64,000 bases of DNA. Source: Vreelandella alkaliphila. GTDB lineage: Bacteria; Pseudomonadota; Gammaproteobacteria; Pseudomonadales; Halomonadaceae. The stretch is from contig NZ_JABASV010000008.1 in the NCBI RefSeq assembly GCF_016107625.1, forward strand, positions 62,001 through 126,000, read 5' to 3'. Shown here in pieces: positions 1 to 9,215 of the stretch. Positions within the stretch are counted from its first letter, which is position 1, and every line of letters starts with the position of its first letter. The position numbers and the translations under genes are program-made. The notes beneath the pieces were generated by a model. It was not told the origin of the DNA. It worked only from the letters and a program-made list of their open reading frames with translations, and made no database searches.

Positions 1-345
1 GATCATGCGCCAGTGCTGACACTCCTTGCCGCCTTATGGGCACAAGGGGTGAAGGTGAAGCTTCATGATCCAGCGGCAACCCCCGCGCTGCTCAACGCTG
101 TCGGTGACCGAAACGATCTAACTACGTTTACCAGTGACCCTTATCTGGCATGTGAAGGAGCCGACGCACTAATGTTGGTGACTGAATGGAAATCTTATTG
201 GAACCCTGACTGGCATCGTTTAGCCTCCTTATTGAGCGCTAAGTTGGTGTTGGATGGACGAAATATTTATGATCCAGCCTTCGTGGCTAGCTGTGGCTTA
301 CGGTATAGAGGAATCGGGCGTCGAGCAGATCCCACAACGTATTGA
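1..345 (+). CDS. ugd: UDP-glucose 6-dehydrogenase, C-terminal part (5' truncated by window)
   Basis: The reading frame is open from base 1, so the gene starts outside the window; 114 residues of the C-terminal end are present. They match the C-terminal UDP-binding domain of the UDP-glucose/GDP-mannose dehydrogenase family: a VKLHDP segment, then LMLVTEWKSYWNPDW and LDGRNIYDP near the end. The family oxidises UDP-glucose to UDP-glucuronate with NAD+ in the cytoplasm, feeding capsule or exopolysaccharide synthesis. The NAD-binding and catalytic domains are not visible, so the exact sugar specificity cannot be judged. The next gene begins nine bases after the stop codon, which suggests cotranscription. 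Confidence 0.85.
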   Translation, partial: DHAPVLTLLAALWAQGVKVKLHDPAATPALLNAVGDRNDLTTFTSDPYLACEGADALMLVTEWKSYWNPDWHRLASLLSAKLVLDGRNIYDPAFVASCGLRYRGIGRRADPTTY

Positions 346-354
346 GGAAAAGTC

Positions 355-1203
355 ATGCCCAACAGTACTGCATCTTCTCGCATTGTTCCCGATGTGGATC
401 AAAGCTTGACCGCACAACACTTGCGTCATCGCAGGGGGCCCAAACTGTGGCCATTGTGGTTATTGATGATGCTTATTATCATTTCGCTGGGCGCCGCAGC
501 AGGGGGCCTTTGGTATGAAAGAGAACGCTTATTAGAAGAGGTGCATCGCGTTAGTGGAGAAGTGTCTAATCTTCATGCAAGACTCGACTCAGGTGACACG
601 GATACACAAGATGCGATAGCCTTTTTACAAGCACAGATGAGAACACTGTTCCAAGAGCAAGAGCAATTAGCCGTTGCGGTGACAAGCACACGTGAAGAGC
701 TGTACGGGCTCTTGACGTCAAACGAAGAGCTCATTAATGGTGATGCCCTGAGCAGCATTGCTGACCGTATTAGTTTGTTGGAAGAACAAGCAGCGTTGCG
801 TGACCAGCAGCTTGCCGCAATACGCACATCACTTGATTCACTTGAGCAAGCGGGCATGTCTGGGCGGCAAAATTTAGCAGAAGAAGTAACTTACCTCGAA
901 GAAATGCTGTCACAACGCTTGTCTGCTACTGCAAGCCGGTTAGATGAGGTTGCTCAACTGGAAAATGAGAGCAGCGAATTGGCAACAAAGGTTACAACAT
1001 GGCAAGAAGAGATCGATCAGCGCTTTACTGAGGTAAACTCTGCTCTCGAAACGCTAAGAAGTACTGATATCCCAGCTACTCAAGAAGCTTTAGAAGCGCT
1101 TGAGCAGCAGTGGGTACAACGGTTAAACACCTTAGAAAGTGATATCCGTCAGGTGCGGCAAGCCCAACTGGCATTCAGTGCCCAGATGGAGATGCTCCGC
1201 TAG
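355..1203 (+). CDS. Membrane-anchored coiled-coil protein of unknown function
   Basis: The protein has 282 residues. A basic N-terminal tail is followed by one hydrophobic segment at about residues 31-54, then an almost uninterrupted heptad-like stretch rich in Glu, Gln, Leu and Ala to the end. This predicts a type II inner-membrane protein with a long periplasmic coiled coil. A GAGG ribosome site lies just before the ATG. I recognise no family. The gene sits nine bases after ugd and about 75 bases before tamA, so a role in envelope assembly is possible, but that rests only on position. Confidence 0.7.
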   Translation: MPNSTASSRIVPDVDQSLTAQHLRHRRGPKLWPLWLLMMLIIISLGAAAGGLWYERERLLEEVHRVSGEVSNLHARLDSGDTDTQDAIAFLQAQMRTLFQEQEQLAVAVTSTREELYGLLTSNEELINGDALSSIADRISLLEEQAALRDQQLAAIRTSLDSLEQAGMSGRQNLAEEVTYLEEMLSQRLSATASRLDEVAQLENESSELATKVTTWQEEIDQRFTEVNSALETLRSTDIPATQEALEALEQQWVQRLNTLESDIRQVRQAQLAFSAQMEMLR

Positions 1204-1278
1204 AAATACACCGTTAAAGATTGCCGGTATCATAGGGCAATTAGTAATAAAGCCACCGAGTCGCTGATTTGGTTAGGG

Positions 1279-3141
1279 ATGAATTGCATGGAAAGAAAAC
1301 GGCGATGGCCTACCGTTAAAAAAGCGACTTGTGGGGTGGTTTTACCACTTCTTGTAACGTGGTCAGCACCTTTGTGGGCACTCAACGCTTCCATCAATGG
1401 TGTTAGCAGTGAAGTTGAGGCCAATATTAATGCTTATCTACAAAATATTAATGAAGAGCAATACACCGATGTCAGGTTAGAAGGTGAGATACGGAAACGT
1501 GCGCAAGAAGCCATGCGCGTTTTCGGCTACTACGAACCAGACATTACGGTTGAGGTTGGTAGCTCACCCATCACACTCCGTATCGAGCCCGGTTCGCCGG
1601 TCAAAATCGATGTGCTTTCTGTCAATATCGCCGGTGAAGCGAGCGATGATCCTCCGTTTCAGGAAGCACTCGATGCATTTCCCTTGAAGGAAGGCGATAC
1701 ATTGCGGCATGCCCCATGGGATCGCCTGCGCAACCAGTTTTCAGGCTTAGCACTGGAACGTGGTTATTTCGACTCGGAGTTTACCGATCGCCGAATGGAA
1801 ATAAGACCCTACCTTGAAAGCGCTCGTCTCTATATGGATTTCAACAGCGGCCCACGCTATCAATTTGGCAATACGACTATTGCAGGCAGCCATATTGAGC
1901 CTGAGCGGTTACTTCAAATGCAGACCTTTACGTCGGGAGAGCCTTATCTAGCGGAATCGGTAGCCCTTTATAATCAACGTTTGGCTGAAACAGGATGGTT
2001 CAGCTCTGTGACGGTTCGACCACGTTTAGCGACAGCACGCGAACTGACCTTATCGCCACCAACAGGTGGCTCACCGTGGTGGGATGAAGCAACAGCATCA
2101 CAGCCCCAACGCCCCAGACTTTCCAGCGTAGCGTTTGCCAGCGCACTTAGCATAACTAAACGAGACGATACCAGCTTGCCTATTGACGTAAGTGTAGAGC
2201 CTGCTGATCGCCATCAATTTGAAGTCGGGGTTGGCTTCGCAACTGACGTAGGGCCGCGTATGCGATTTGGCTGGAAACAGCCATGGATCAATCGTTTTGG
2301 TCATAGTTTAAATCATGATCTGTATGTTTCAGCACCCGACCAGCGTTTCACCGGTACCTACAATATTCCATTAGAAGACCCTCTACGTGACAGCTATCGC
2401 CTTCAATATGGTGTGCGTAACCTGGATGACGGTGATACCCAATCATTAGAGGGCACCGTAGAAATTGCTCGTCGATGGGAATTTGAAAACCGTTGGGTGC
2501 AAACACTTTACTTCCGCACCACCTACGAAGACTTCACCCAAGGGGGAGTGTCTGATGAAGTATTACTGTTTTATCCAGGCATTCAGTGGTCTCGTACGAG
2601 AACGCGCCCCCAGCGGTTTCCGCTTTGGGGAGATAGACAACAATTATCGATTGAGTACTCAGACACCCTATGGGGCTCAGACGCCCAATTCGCACGTGTA
2701 ACAGGCGATACTGAATGGATTCGCACCATCGGCGATGACAACCGCTTTTCTGCAAGGCTAAGTATCGGTGCTATCGAAACAGATAATTTCGATAAGCTGC
2801 CACCCTCGTTGCGATTCTTTGCAGGCGGCGACCGAAGCGTTCGGGGTTACTCCTATGAAAGCCTATCGCCGCGAAATGAAGAAGGGCTATTACGTGGCGG
2901 CCAGCAAATGCTGACCTCGACCCTCGAGTATCAGCGTCGAGTTTCTGGAGACTGGTGGGGAGCCACTTTTGTCGATACTGGAGATGCCTTCGATGACTGG
3001 GGGCCAGAAGAATTAAAAACGGGCGCAGGGGTTGGTGTACGTTGGATTTCCCCTGTGGGTCCTATCCGACTTGATGTAGCACACCCATTTGACGATGAAG
3101 ACGATTGGCGGCTGCATTTTTCCATCGGTCCAGAATTTTAG
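1279..3141 (+). CDS. tamA: Translocation and assembly module outer-membrane protein TamA
   Basis: This is an Omp85-family protein of 620 residues. It has a cleavable N-terminal signal (hydrophobic core around residues 17-34), POTRA-like domains to about residue 330, and a C-terminal 16-strand-type beta barrel. The hallmark loop appears as SVRGYSYESL near residue 520, and the protein ends in aromatic FSIGPEF, as outer-membrane barrels do. TamA pairs with TamB to move proteins and phospholipids to the outer membrane. tamB follows nine bases later, which settles the assignment. An alternative ATG at 1288 is better spaced from the AGGGA at 1274-1278 and may be the real start. Confidence 0.92.
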   Translation: MNCMERKRRWPTVKKATCGVVLPLLVTWSAPLWALNASINGVSSEVEANINAYLQNINEEQYTDVRLEGEIRKRAQEAMRVFGYYEPDITVEVGSSPITLRIEPGSPVKIDVLSVNIAGEASDDPPFQEALDAFPLKEGDTLRHAPWDRLRNQFSGLALERGYFDSEFTDRRMEIRPYLESARLYMDFNSGPRYQFGNTTIAGSHIEPERLLQMQTFTSGEPYLAESVALYNQRLAETGWFSSVTVRPRLATARELTLSPPTGGSPWWDEATASQPQRPRLSSVAFASALSITKRDDTSLPIDVSVEPADRHQFEVGVGFATDVGPRMRFGWKQPWINRFGHSLNHDLYVSAPDQRFTGTYNIPLEDPLRDSYRLQYGVRNLDDGDTQSLEGTVEIARRWEFENRWVQTLYFRTTYEDFTQGGVSDEVLLFYPGIQWSRTRTRPQRFPLWGDRQQLSIEYSDTLWGSDAQFARVTGDTEWIRTIGDDNRFSARLSIGAIETDNFDKLPPSLRFFAGGDRSVRGYSYESLSPRNEEGLLRGGQQMLTSTLEYQRRVSGDWWGATFVDTGDAFDDWGPEELKTGAGVGVRWISPVGPIRLDVAHPFDDEDDWRLHFSIGPEF

Positions 3142-3150
3142 GAGAGCATT

Positions 3151-6100
3151 TTGGCTAAGGTTGTAACAGCGGCATCCATTAAGCGTCAACCGCTCTCAGT
3201 TAAACATCGTGCCGGGTTGTTTTTGTGGAGTTTTGTACGGTTAGCCATTGTGCTACCACTCTGGCTATTTGGTTTGGTCGCTCTTCTATTAGGCATTGCG
3301 CTCTCTCCTTGGGGAACAGGACAACTATTTTCTCAAGGCGAGCAACGGGGGTTCTTTACGTATGAACACCAAGAAGGCGCACTGCTCGACCAGTTTGCAT
3401 TGCGCGGTTTTCAACTATCGCTCGGTGAGACACGCGTCAACGTCGACAGCCTAGAGCTCGCTTGGGCTGAAGACTGTGTGCTGTCAGGCAAGCTTTGCCT
3501 AGATCAATTTCATATAGAAGGTGCAGATATACGTTTGGGGGAAAGCGCTGAACCGGACCCTGAATCACCAGAATCAGAGGGGATGCCTAGCATCCAACTT
3601 CCTTTTCCTATTGAGCTACGCTCAGTTGAGTTCAATAACGTTCAACTGCAGCTAGCTGATGGAACTCGCATCGGTTGGGAATCGTTTTCAACCGCGATCA
3701 CTGCACAACAGCATCTTGTCAGTATCGCGCCTACTACGCTCATGCAGCCAACCGTGTACTTACCTCCCTCGGCAGGCACTCAACTGACCGAAGGTATTCA
3801 GACGCCGTTACATGCATCTGGCATTGATGGTGCTGTTATGGCTACCCAACCCCTCATAGAAGAACCTGATCAAGCAGTAGAGGCCTTAACAGCACGGGAG
3901 CGAATTGAGCTACCTGAAGTAATGCTTCCCATTGATATCGACTTAGCATCCCTCACCGTGACTGACGTCACTGTCAGCGGAGCCGTTGATTACCAAGTCG
4001 AACGATTAGCCGTGGTTGCGAGTGCCGAAGGCAACCAAATAGCTCTCCGGTCATTAGAGTTGCTCACGCCAGATGCCGAGGCAAACTTAACAGCCAACGC
4101 TACATTATCAGGCAGTTATCCGATAGATGCTCGATTAACGTCAACTTTGTTTTTACCCGAGATATTTCCCGAGCTAAGTGGGGAAGAGCTTGTTTTGGAG
4201 CTGTCGGGATCCCTAGATGAGCTTACAGCCAGTTTAGGGGCATCCGGTGTCGTTAATGCAACACTGGAGGCTCAAGTCGATGCACTAGCACCGACGCTAC
4301 CCTTTGATATGCGACTACAGAGTAACCGAGTACAGTGGCCACTCACACAGCCCAGTAGTGATGAGTCAACGGCAGAACCTTATGTTGTTGAAGATATAGA
4401 CATCGTTGCTAGCGGCAATTTGGAAGCGTACCAGACAACGCTTTCCTTAAACGCTCAAGGCCCGCAAGTGCCAGCCACCAACATTCGCCTCAGTGGCGAC
4501 GGAGATCTTTCATCGTTCCGCTGGGCGCCACTAACCCTAACGATAGATGACAGTTCGCTTAGCAGTGAAGGGGAAGTTAACTGGGCTTCGTCACTGCGAG
4601 TTGATACCACCATCAGGCTGGATCAATTCGATCCTTCTCACTTTGTCGAACAGCTCAACGGCAATCTCAATGGCGATATTACCGCTAGTGTGAGCCAAAC
4701 GGGCGACCTCTGGGAAGTCAGTCTGCCAGTCCTCGATATTAATGGGGAGCTCCAGGAGTATCCTCTGACGCTACAAGCCTCCCTAGAGGCTAACAGTGCG
4801 CTTGAAGTTGATATCCAAGAACTACTTTTCACTCAGGGAGACAACCGATTAACGGCCTCTGGCCAGGTTAGTGAACAAGCAATGTCGCTAGATACTGAGA
4901 TTGCATTACGTCAATTACAGACGCTGCATCCAGACTTAGCGGGTACATTAACAGGCAATATTCTTGCCAGAGGTAGCATTAGCCAACCGAGAGTAGAGGC
5001 CGAAGTAACTGGTCGCGATTTGCGTTTTGCCGAGAACCGTATTGAAACGTTATCACTGACCAGTAATATCGAGGGTATCGACGATCCATCGCTAGACATT
5101 AACCTTGGATTGCAGCAAGTCAATGCAGGTGGGCAGGCATTTTCAAGTATTACCCTTGAGCTTAACGGCCGCCTATCTCAACATGCGCTCGCTGTTAGTA
5201 TCGATGGCCAGGCCGATAACATGCTAAGCCGTGCGCTTTTAACGCTAAATGGTCGTTTTGATCAGCAAGCGCAGCAGTATCAGGGCCAACTAACCCCACT
5301 GGAAGTTGACTCCGAGTTTGGCAACCTACGTTTAGAAGCCCCTCTTGATATTCGTTACAACCTTGCTAACGGCCAAGCACAACTCTCACCTTTCTGTTTG
5401 CGGCGCGAAGAAGGAGGGCTTGTTTGTTCAGAAGAACCGGTTACTGCATCAGCTGATCAAGGGCGCACAGTGCTAAGCATCAGAGAAGTGCCGATGGAAG
5501 CACTGGAGCCTTTATTGCCTAAAGAGTGGAGCTTTGAAGGCGACACGACGGCAGACCTTGTTGCAGCTTGGCGCCAAGGGGGAGCTCAGTGGCAAGCCGA
5601 CGTTCAGGTATTAAGTGAGTTAGCGATTACTGCAGTCAATGATTACGGCCAGCCCGTACAGCTTCCTGTGATTAGTTTAAACACGCAGTTAGAAGCCAGC
5701 CAAGCTCAAGCTGATGCCGATATTGTACTGTCGCTTGAAGATGCTGGTGAGCTGACACTCGATCTCACCATTAGTGATCCACTTGGTCGTGGTGGTCTTA
5801 GTGGAGAGCTAAGGGCCCAAGAGCTTTCTTTAACGCCTTACCGCCCATTAGTGGTGGGTATGGATCGTTTAGAGGGCGACTTAAATGGTAGTATACAAAT
5901 TACTGGAACAACCAGTCAGCCAGATTTACAGGGGCAGCTTGCACTTCGCAATCTAAGCGCTAATGGCCCAGATATTCCTCTTGATATTAAAAATGGCGAG
6001 CTAGTCGTTGCGTTTGACGGCGAGCAAGGGGACATAAATGGTTTTATTGCGGCTGAACGTGGCCGCTTAAATATTACCGGGGATGCGTTTTGGCCCGCAG

Positions 6101-7158
6101 GTGACGACTGGCGTATTGGTGTCGATGTAAACGCTACCCAGGAGCCACTATTAATCGTTTTACCACAGTTTGGGCGTTTAGAAGCAGCCCCTGATATCCG
6201 CATTCGCGTAACGCCGGATCGCTTGCAAGTGCGTGGCAATGTCGATCTACCTTGGGCGCGCTTAGAGATTGGCGATCTTCCTGCCTCGGCTGTTAGCCCA
6301 AGCTCTGACGAAGTCATTATCACCGAGCGTGACGACCGAAAAGCGGAACGGCTGGCTCAGCAACGAGCTGCCAATAACGATTCAAGCGCGGCTGACGAGC
6401 TCTCACAATCAGGCATGGCCCTTGATGTGCTCATCACACTAACCTTGGGTCGTGATATGCAAATATCAGCATATGGGCTTAATTCTGGCTTGGGTGGCAC
6501 ATTAGAAATTCGTCAAAACCGTGGTGCACTACAGCTGTTTGGTGATGTCAATTTAGTCGATGGCCGCTTTCAAGCCTTTGGTCAAGATCTCCTGATTCGC
6601 CGTGGACAGCTAATATTCAGTGGTCCTCCGGGGCTTCCAATCCTCGATTTCGAAGCCATTCGAAATCCAGACATCACAGAAGATGAGGTTATTGCCGGCC
6701 TTCGCGTCAGAGGCAATGCCGAAGAACCTAACGTACTTATTTTTTCAGAACCAGGAATGAGTGAAACCCGTGCACTGTCATATTTATTAAGAGGGCGGGC
6801 GCCAGATGCTGCTGGTGGTGGAATTGGCAGCGAGCTAACTACCGCCTTGATTGGAATGTCTCTTGGACGGACAGGCCAAGCCGTTGGTTCAATTGGAGAA
6901 GCCTTTGGTATTAGCGATTTAACCTTGGATACCACTGGGGCAGGTGACAACAGTCAAGTAGCGCTGACTGGGCAGCTAACCGATGACATCCGTATTAGCT
7001 ACGGTGTTGGCATTTTCTCGCCCATTGCAGAACTGACGTTACGCTACACACTTTGGCGTAATCTATACGTGCAGGCAGTATCGGGCGCCAATCAAGCCGT
7101 CGACTTAATTTATACCTTCACCCGGCCCGGTGACCCTACGATTTATCCACGGCAATAA
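3151..7158 (+). CDS. tamB: Translocation and assembly module inner-membrane protein TamB
   Basis: The protein has 1335 residues. A single N-terminal membrane helix at about residues 23-50 is followed by a very long, beta-rich repetitive periplasmic region and a C-terminal TamB (DUF490) domain, as in AsmA-like bridge proteins. TamB spans the periplasm as a hydrophobic groove and docks on TamA. The start codon is TTG, chosen because GGAG at 3141-3144 lies at a normal distance and the membrane anchor follows directly. The gene is coupled tightly to tamA (9 bp) and msrA (9 bp), suggesting one operon. The length is typical for the family. Confidence 0.93.
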   Translation: MAKVVTAASIKRQPLSVKHRAGLFLWSFVRLAIVLPLWLFGLVALLLGIALSPWGTGQLFSQGEQRGFFTYEHQEGALLDQFALRGFQLSLGETRVNVDSLELAWAEDCVLSGKLCLDQFHIEGADIRLGESAEPDPESPESEGMPSIQLPFPIELRSVEFNNVQLQLADGTRIGWESFSTAITAQQHLVSIAPTTLMQPTVYLPPSAGTQLTEGIQTPLHASGIDGAVMATQPLIEEPDQAVEALTARERIELPEVMLPIDIDLASLTVTDVTVSGAVDYQVERLAVVASAEGNQIALRSLELLTPDAEANLTANATLSGSYPIDARLTSTLFLPEIFPELSGEELVLELSGSLDELTASLGASGVVNATLEAQVDALAPTLPFDMRLQSNRVQWPLTQPSSDESTAEPYVVEDIDIVASGNLEAYQTTLSLNAQGPQVPATNIRLSGDGDLSSFRWAPLTLTIDDSSLSSEGEVNWASSLRVDTTIRLDQFDPSHFVEQLNGNLNGDITASVSQTGDLWEVSLPVLDINGELQEYPLTLQASLEANSALEVDIQELLFTQGDNRLTASGQVSEQAMSLDTEIALRQLQTLHPDLAGTLTGNILARGSISQPRVEAEVTGRDLRFAENRIETLSLTSNIEGIDDPSLDINLGLQQVNAGGQAFSSITLELNGRLSQHALAVSIDGQADNMLSRALLTLNGRFDQQAQQYQGQLTPLEVDSEFGNLRLEAPLDIRYNLANGQAQLSPFCLRREEGGLVCSEEPVTASADQGRTVLSIREVPMEALEPLLPKEWSFEGDTTADLVAAWRQGGAQWQADVQVLSELAITAVNDYGQPVQLPVISLNTQLEASQAQADADIVLSLEDAGELTLDLTISDPLGRGGLSGELRAQELSLTPYRPLVVGMDRLEGDLNGSIQITGTTSQPDLQGQLALRNLSANGPDIPLDIKNGELVVAFDGEQGDINGFIAAERGRLNITGDAFWPAGDDWRIGVDVNATQEPLLIVLPQFGRLEAAPDIRIRVTPDRLQVRGNVDLPWARLEIGDLPASAVSPSSDEVIITERDDRKAERLAQQRAANNDSSAADELSQSGMALDVLITLTLGRDMQISAYGLNSGLGGTLEIRQNRGALQLFGDVNLVDGRFQAFGQDLLIRRGQLIFSGPPGLPILDFEAIRNPDITEDEVIAGLRVRGNAEEPNVLIFSEPGMSETRALSYLLRGRAPDAAGGGIGSELTTALIGMSLGRTGQAVGSIGEAFGISDLTLDTTGAGDNSQVALTGQLTDDIRISYGVGIFSPIAELTLRYTLWRNLYVQAVSGANQAVDLIYTFTRPGDPTIYPRQ

Positions 7159-7167
7159 GAGGGCGTT

Positions 7168-7788
7168 ATGACGCTATTTTCTAAAGCAAATTCAACACCA
7201 CTTGGCCGCGTGACGCCGATTGAAACGAGTAGCGTACATACCGTTACTGGCCACTCACTTCACCCTCCTTTTCCAGAAGGGTATGAAGAAATTGTGTTAG
7301 GTATGGGGTGTTTTTGGGGCGTTGAGCGCCTGTTTTGGCAAGTACCGGGGGTTTACGTCACTGCCGCAGGTTATGCTGGGGGAGAAACACAAAACCCAAC
7401 TTATCAAGAAACGTGTACGGGACAAACAGGCCATACCGAAGTGGTTAGAGTGGTATACGACCCCAGTGCCACATCCTTAGATACGCTGTTGCAAATTTTT
7501 TGGGAACAGCACGACCCTACACAAGGAAACCGTCAAGGCAACGATGTAGGTAGCCAGTACCGTTCTGCTATTTTCACAACAACGGATGAGCAGTTGATTG
7601 CAGCAGAAAAGAGTGCCGATACCTACCAAAAGGCTCTCGATAAGGCTGGCCGTGGTGCTATTACTACCGAGATCAAGTCGCTGAATACCTTTTATTACGC
7701 AGAGGCTTATCATCAGCAATACCTGAACAAGAACCCCGGTGGTTACTGCGGACTGAAAGGTACCGGTGTGACTTGTCCCATCGGTTAG
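7168..7788 (+). CDS. msrA: Peptide-methionine (S)-S-oxide reductase MsrA
   Basis: MsrA reduces methionine-S-sulfoxide in damaged proteins using thioredoxin. The 206-residue protein carries the catalytic motif GCFWGVE with Cys48, the family signature GYAGG shortly after, and C-terminal resolving cysteines in [13 protein letters not shown]. Its length matches the E. coli-type enzyme, which has an N-terminal extension before the catalytic cysteine. It is the last gene of the tamA-tamB-msrA cluster. No signal peptide is visible, so it should act in the cytoplasm. Confidence 0.95.
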   Translation: MTLFSKANSTPLGRVTPIETSSVHTVTGHSLHPPFPEGYEEIVLGMGCFWGVERLFWQVPGVYVTAAGYAGGETQNPTYQETCTGQTGHTEVVRVVYDPSATSLDTLLQIFWEQHDPTQGNRQGNDVGSQYRSAIFTTTDEQLIAAEKSADTYQKALDKAGRGAITTEIKSLNTFYYAEAYHQQYLNKNPGGYCGLKGTGVTCPIG

Positions 7789-7828
7789 TCGTGGTGAGGG
7801 CCAAATCATTCATCATAAGGTCAGTAAA

Positions 7829-8356
7829 ATGCCACACACTTTAAAACGTTCATGGCTCATGCCTTCGGTTTGGGCTCTGGCTATCTCTAGTGTAATTGCT
7901 ACACCGGTCATGGCTGAGGAAGTCACTGAAGACACCGTTCCAGCGATGCCTCAAACGGTTGAAGAAAGCCCGTTTGCCAGTGAACGAGAAGCAGTCATAT
8001 GGCGTCAGGATGAATTGAAAGAGCTAGAAAGTCTTCTGCGTCAGCTGCGTTTTGACTTGGTGAATAACCAGGATGCCCGCGGAGCCGCTCCACGGTTAGC
8101 AACACTTCAGAAACAAGCTACTCAAGCTCATTTTTTGCCCGCGTTTATTGTCGGCACCCATGGACGCGGGTCTGACGCTCGCCCAGAAATATGGGAGGAA
8201 TGGGAAGACTTCGCAGCGGGATTTACAGATCTTGAACAAAAGGTGGCAGTGCTGATTGATGCTGCCGAGCAAGAGGATTATCGCGCGGCTACGCGAGCAT
8301 TTTCTGATGTTGGCTTAAGCTGTAAAAGCTGTCATCGCGCCTACCGCTATAACTAA
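7829..8356 (+). CDS. Periplasmic class II cytochrome c (cytochrome c' type)
   Basis: The protein has 175 residues with a clear Sec signal peptide (hydrophobic core about residues 13-28, cleavage probable after VMA). It ends in a single haem-binding motif CKSCHRAYR, which is where four-helix-bundle cytochromes c' carry their haem. Such proteins bind NO or shuttle electrons in the periplasm; which of these applies cannot be read from the sequence. It follows msrA by 40 bases in the same direction and may share its transcript. An acidic segment follows the signal. Confidence 0.82.
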   Translation: MPHTLKRSWLMPSVWALAISSVIATPVMAEEVTEDTVPAMPQTVEESPFASEREAVIWRQDELKELESLLRQLRFDLVNNQDARGAAPRLATLQKQATQAHFLPAFIVGTHGRGSDARPEIWEEWEDFAAGFTDLEQKVAVLIDAAEQEDYRAATRAFSDVGLSCKSCHRAYRYN

Positions 8357-8395
8357 CTGGGATCGATGTCATTAGAGCGATAGGCACAGATAGTG

Positions 8396-9043
8396 TCAGT
8401 CGCTTTGTTGAAGGCGGTCGATACGATAAAGGGTCTCAACCTGCTCCAGGCCGGTTATGGTGCAATTTAGATCTTTTACACGGCCGTCGCTCAACCCATA
8501 GACCCAACCATGCACTGAAATATCCTGGCCTCTCTGCCAGGCACGTTGCAGAATTTTAGTTCGGCACAAGCTATTAACTTGAGCCTTTACGTTCAATTCA
8601 CACATGCGGTCAATTTGCTCTTCCAATGGCAAGTGTTCAAGCGTATCACGGTGGCGGTTATACTGTTCGCGCACCGAATGCAGCCAGTAATCGACGACTC
8701 CGCATTCACCGCCGGTTACTGCCGCCTTAATGCCACCACAACCGTAGTGCCCCACAATCATGATATGACTGACCTTGAGTACATCCACCGCAAACTGCAC
8801 AACTGATAGTGCGTTCATATCGGTATGGTGGAGAAGGTTAGCGACATTACGATGGACAAAGACTTCGCCTGGCGGAAGGGCAATAATCTGGTTAGCGGGC
8901 ACACGACTGTCAGAACAACCAATCCAGAGGTAATCAGGGTTTTGCTGATTGGAAAGGCGTTTAAAGTAGTCAGGATCTTCCTCACACATACGCTCTGCCC
9001 AGGCGCGATTATTATCAAGCAGTGTTTCAATAGCGTTAGACAT
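8396..9043 (-). CDS. can: Beta-class carbonic anhydrase
   Basis: The enzyme interconverts CO2 and bicarbonate. The 215-residue protein has the full zinc site of the beta class: Cys43 and Asp45 in CSDSR, and His99 and Cys102 in HYGCGG. Asp45-Arg47 form the usual catalytic dyad. Its length matches E. coli Can. It is transcribed against its neighbours from its own promoter in the 171-bp gap shared with gorA, and GGAG precedes the ATG. It is a soluble cytoplasmic protein with no signal peptide. Confidence 0.95.
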   Translation of the reverse strand: MSNAIETLLDNNRAWAERMCEEDPDYFKRLSNQQNPDYLWIGCSDSRVPANQIIALPPGEVFVHRNVANLLHHTDMNALSVVQFAVDVLKVSHIMIVGHYGCGGIKAAVTGGECGVVDYWLHSVREQYNRHRDTLEHLPLEEQIDRMCELNVKAQVNSLCRTKILQRAWQRGQDISVHGWVYGLSDGRVKDLNCTITGLEQVETLYRIDRLQQSD

Positions 9044-9215
9044 TGGATCTCCGTCACAGGTTAGGAGCTGTTAGGTTCAAGATAGAGCAAACTAGGATAC
9101 AGAGAGAGGGTTTTTAACCTTCTCGGAATCTAAGGTCAATCTTTGTGCTTAGCGACCGTTGTCGGCAAGTGCATGACCGATAAGTACATGCAATGGTTCA
9201 GGATAGGAGTAGCAC

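Noticed and set aside
5916..6323. 135-codon minus-strand frame inside tamB
   Set aside because: Antisense shadow of a long, well-supported gene with low-complexity composition.
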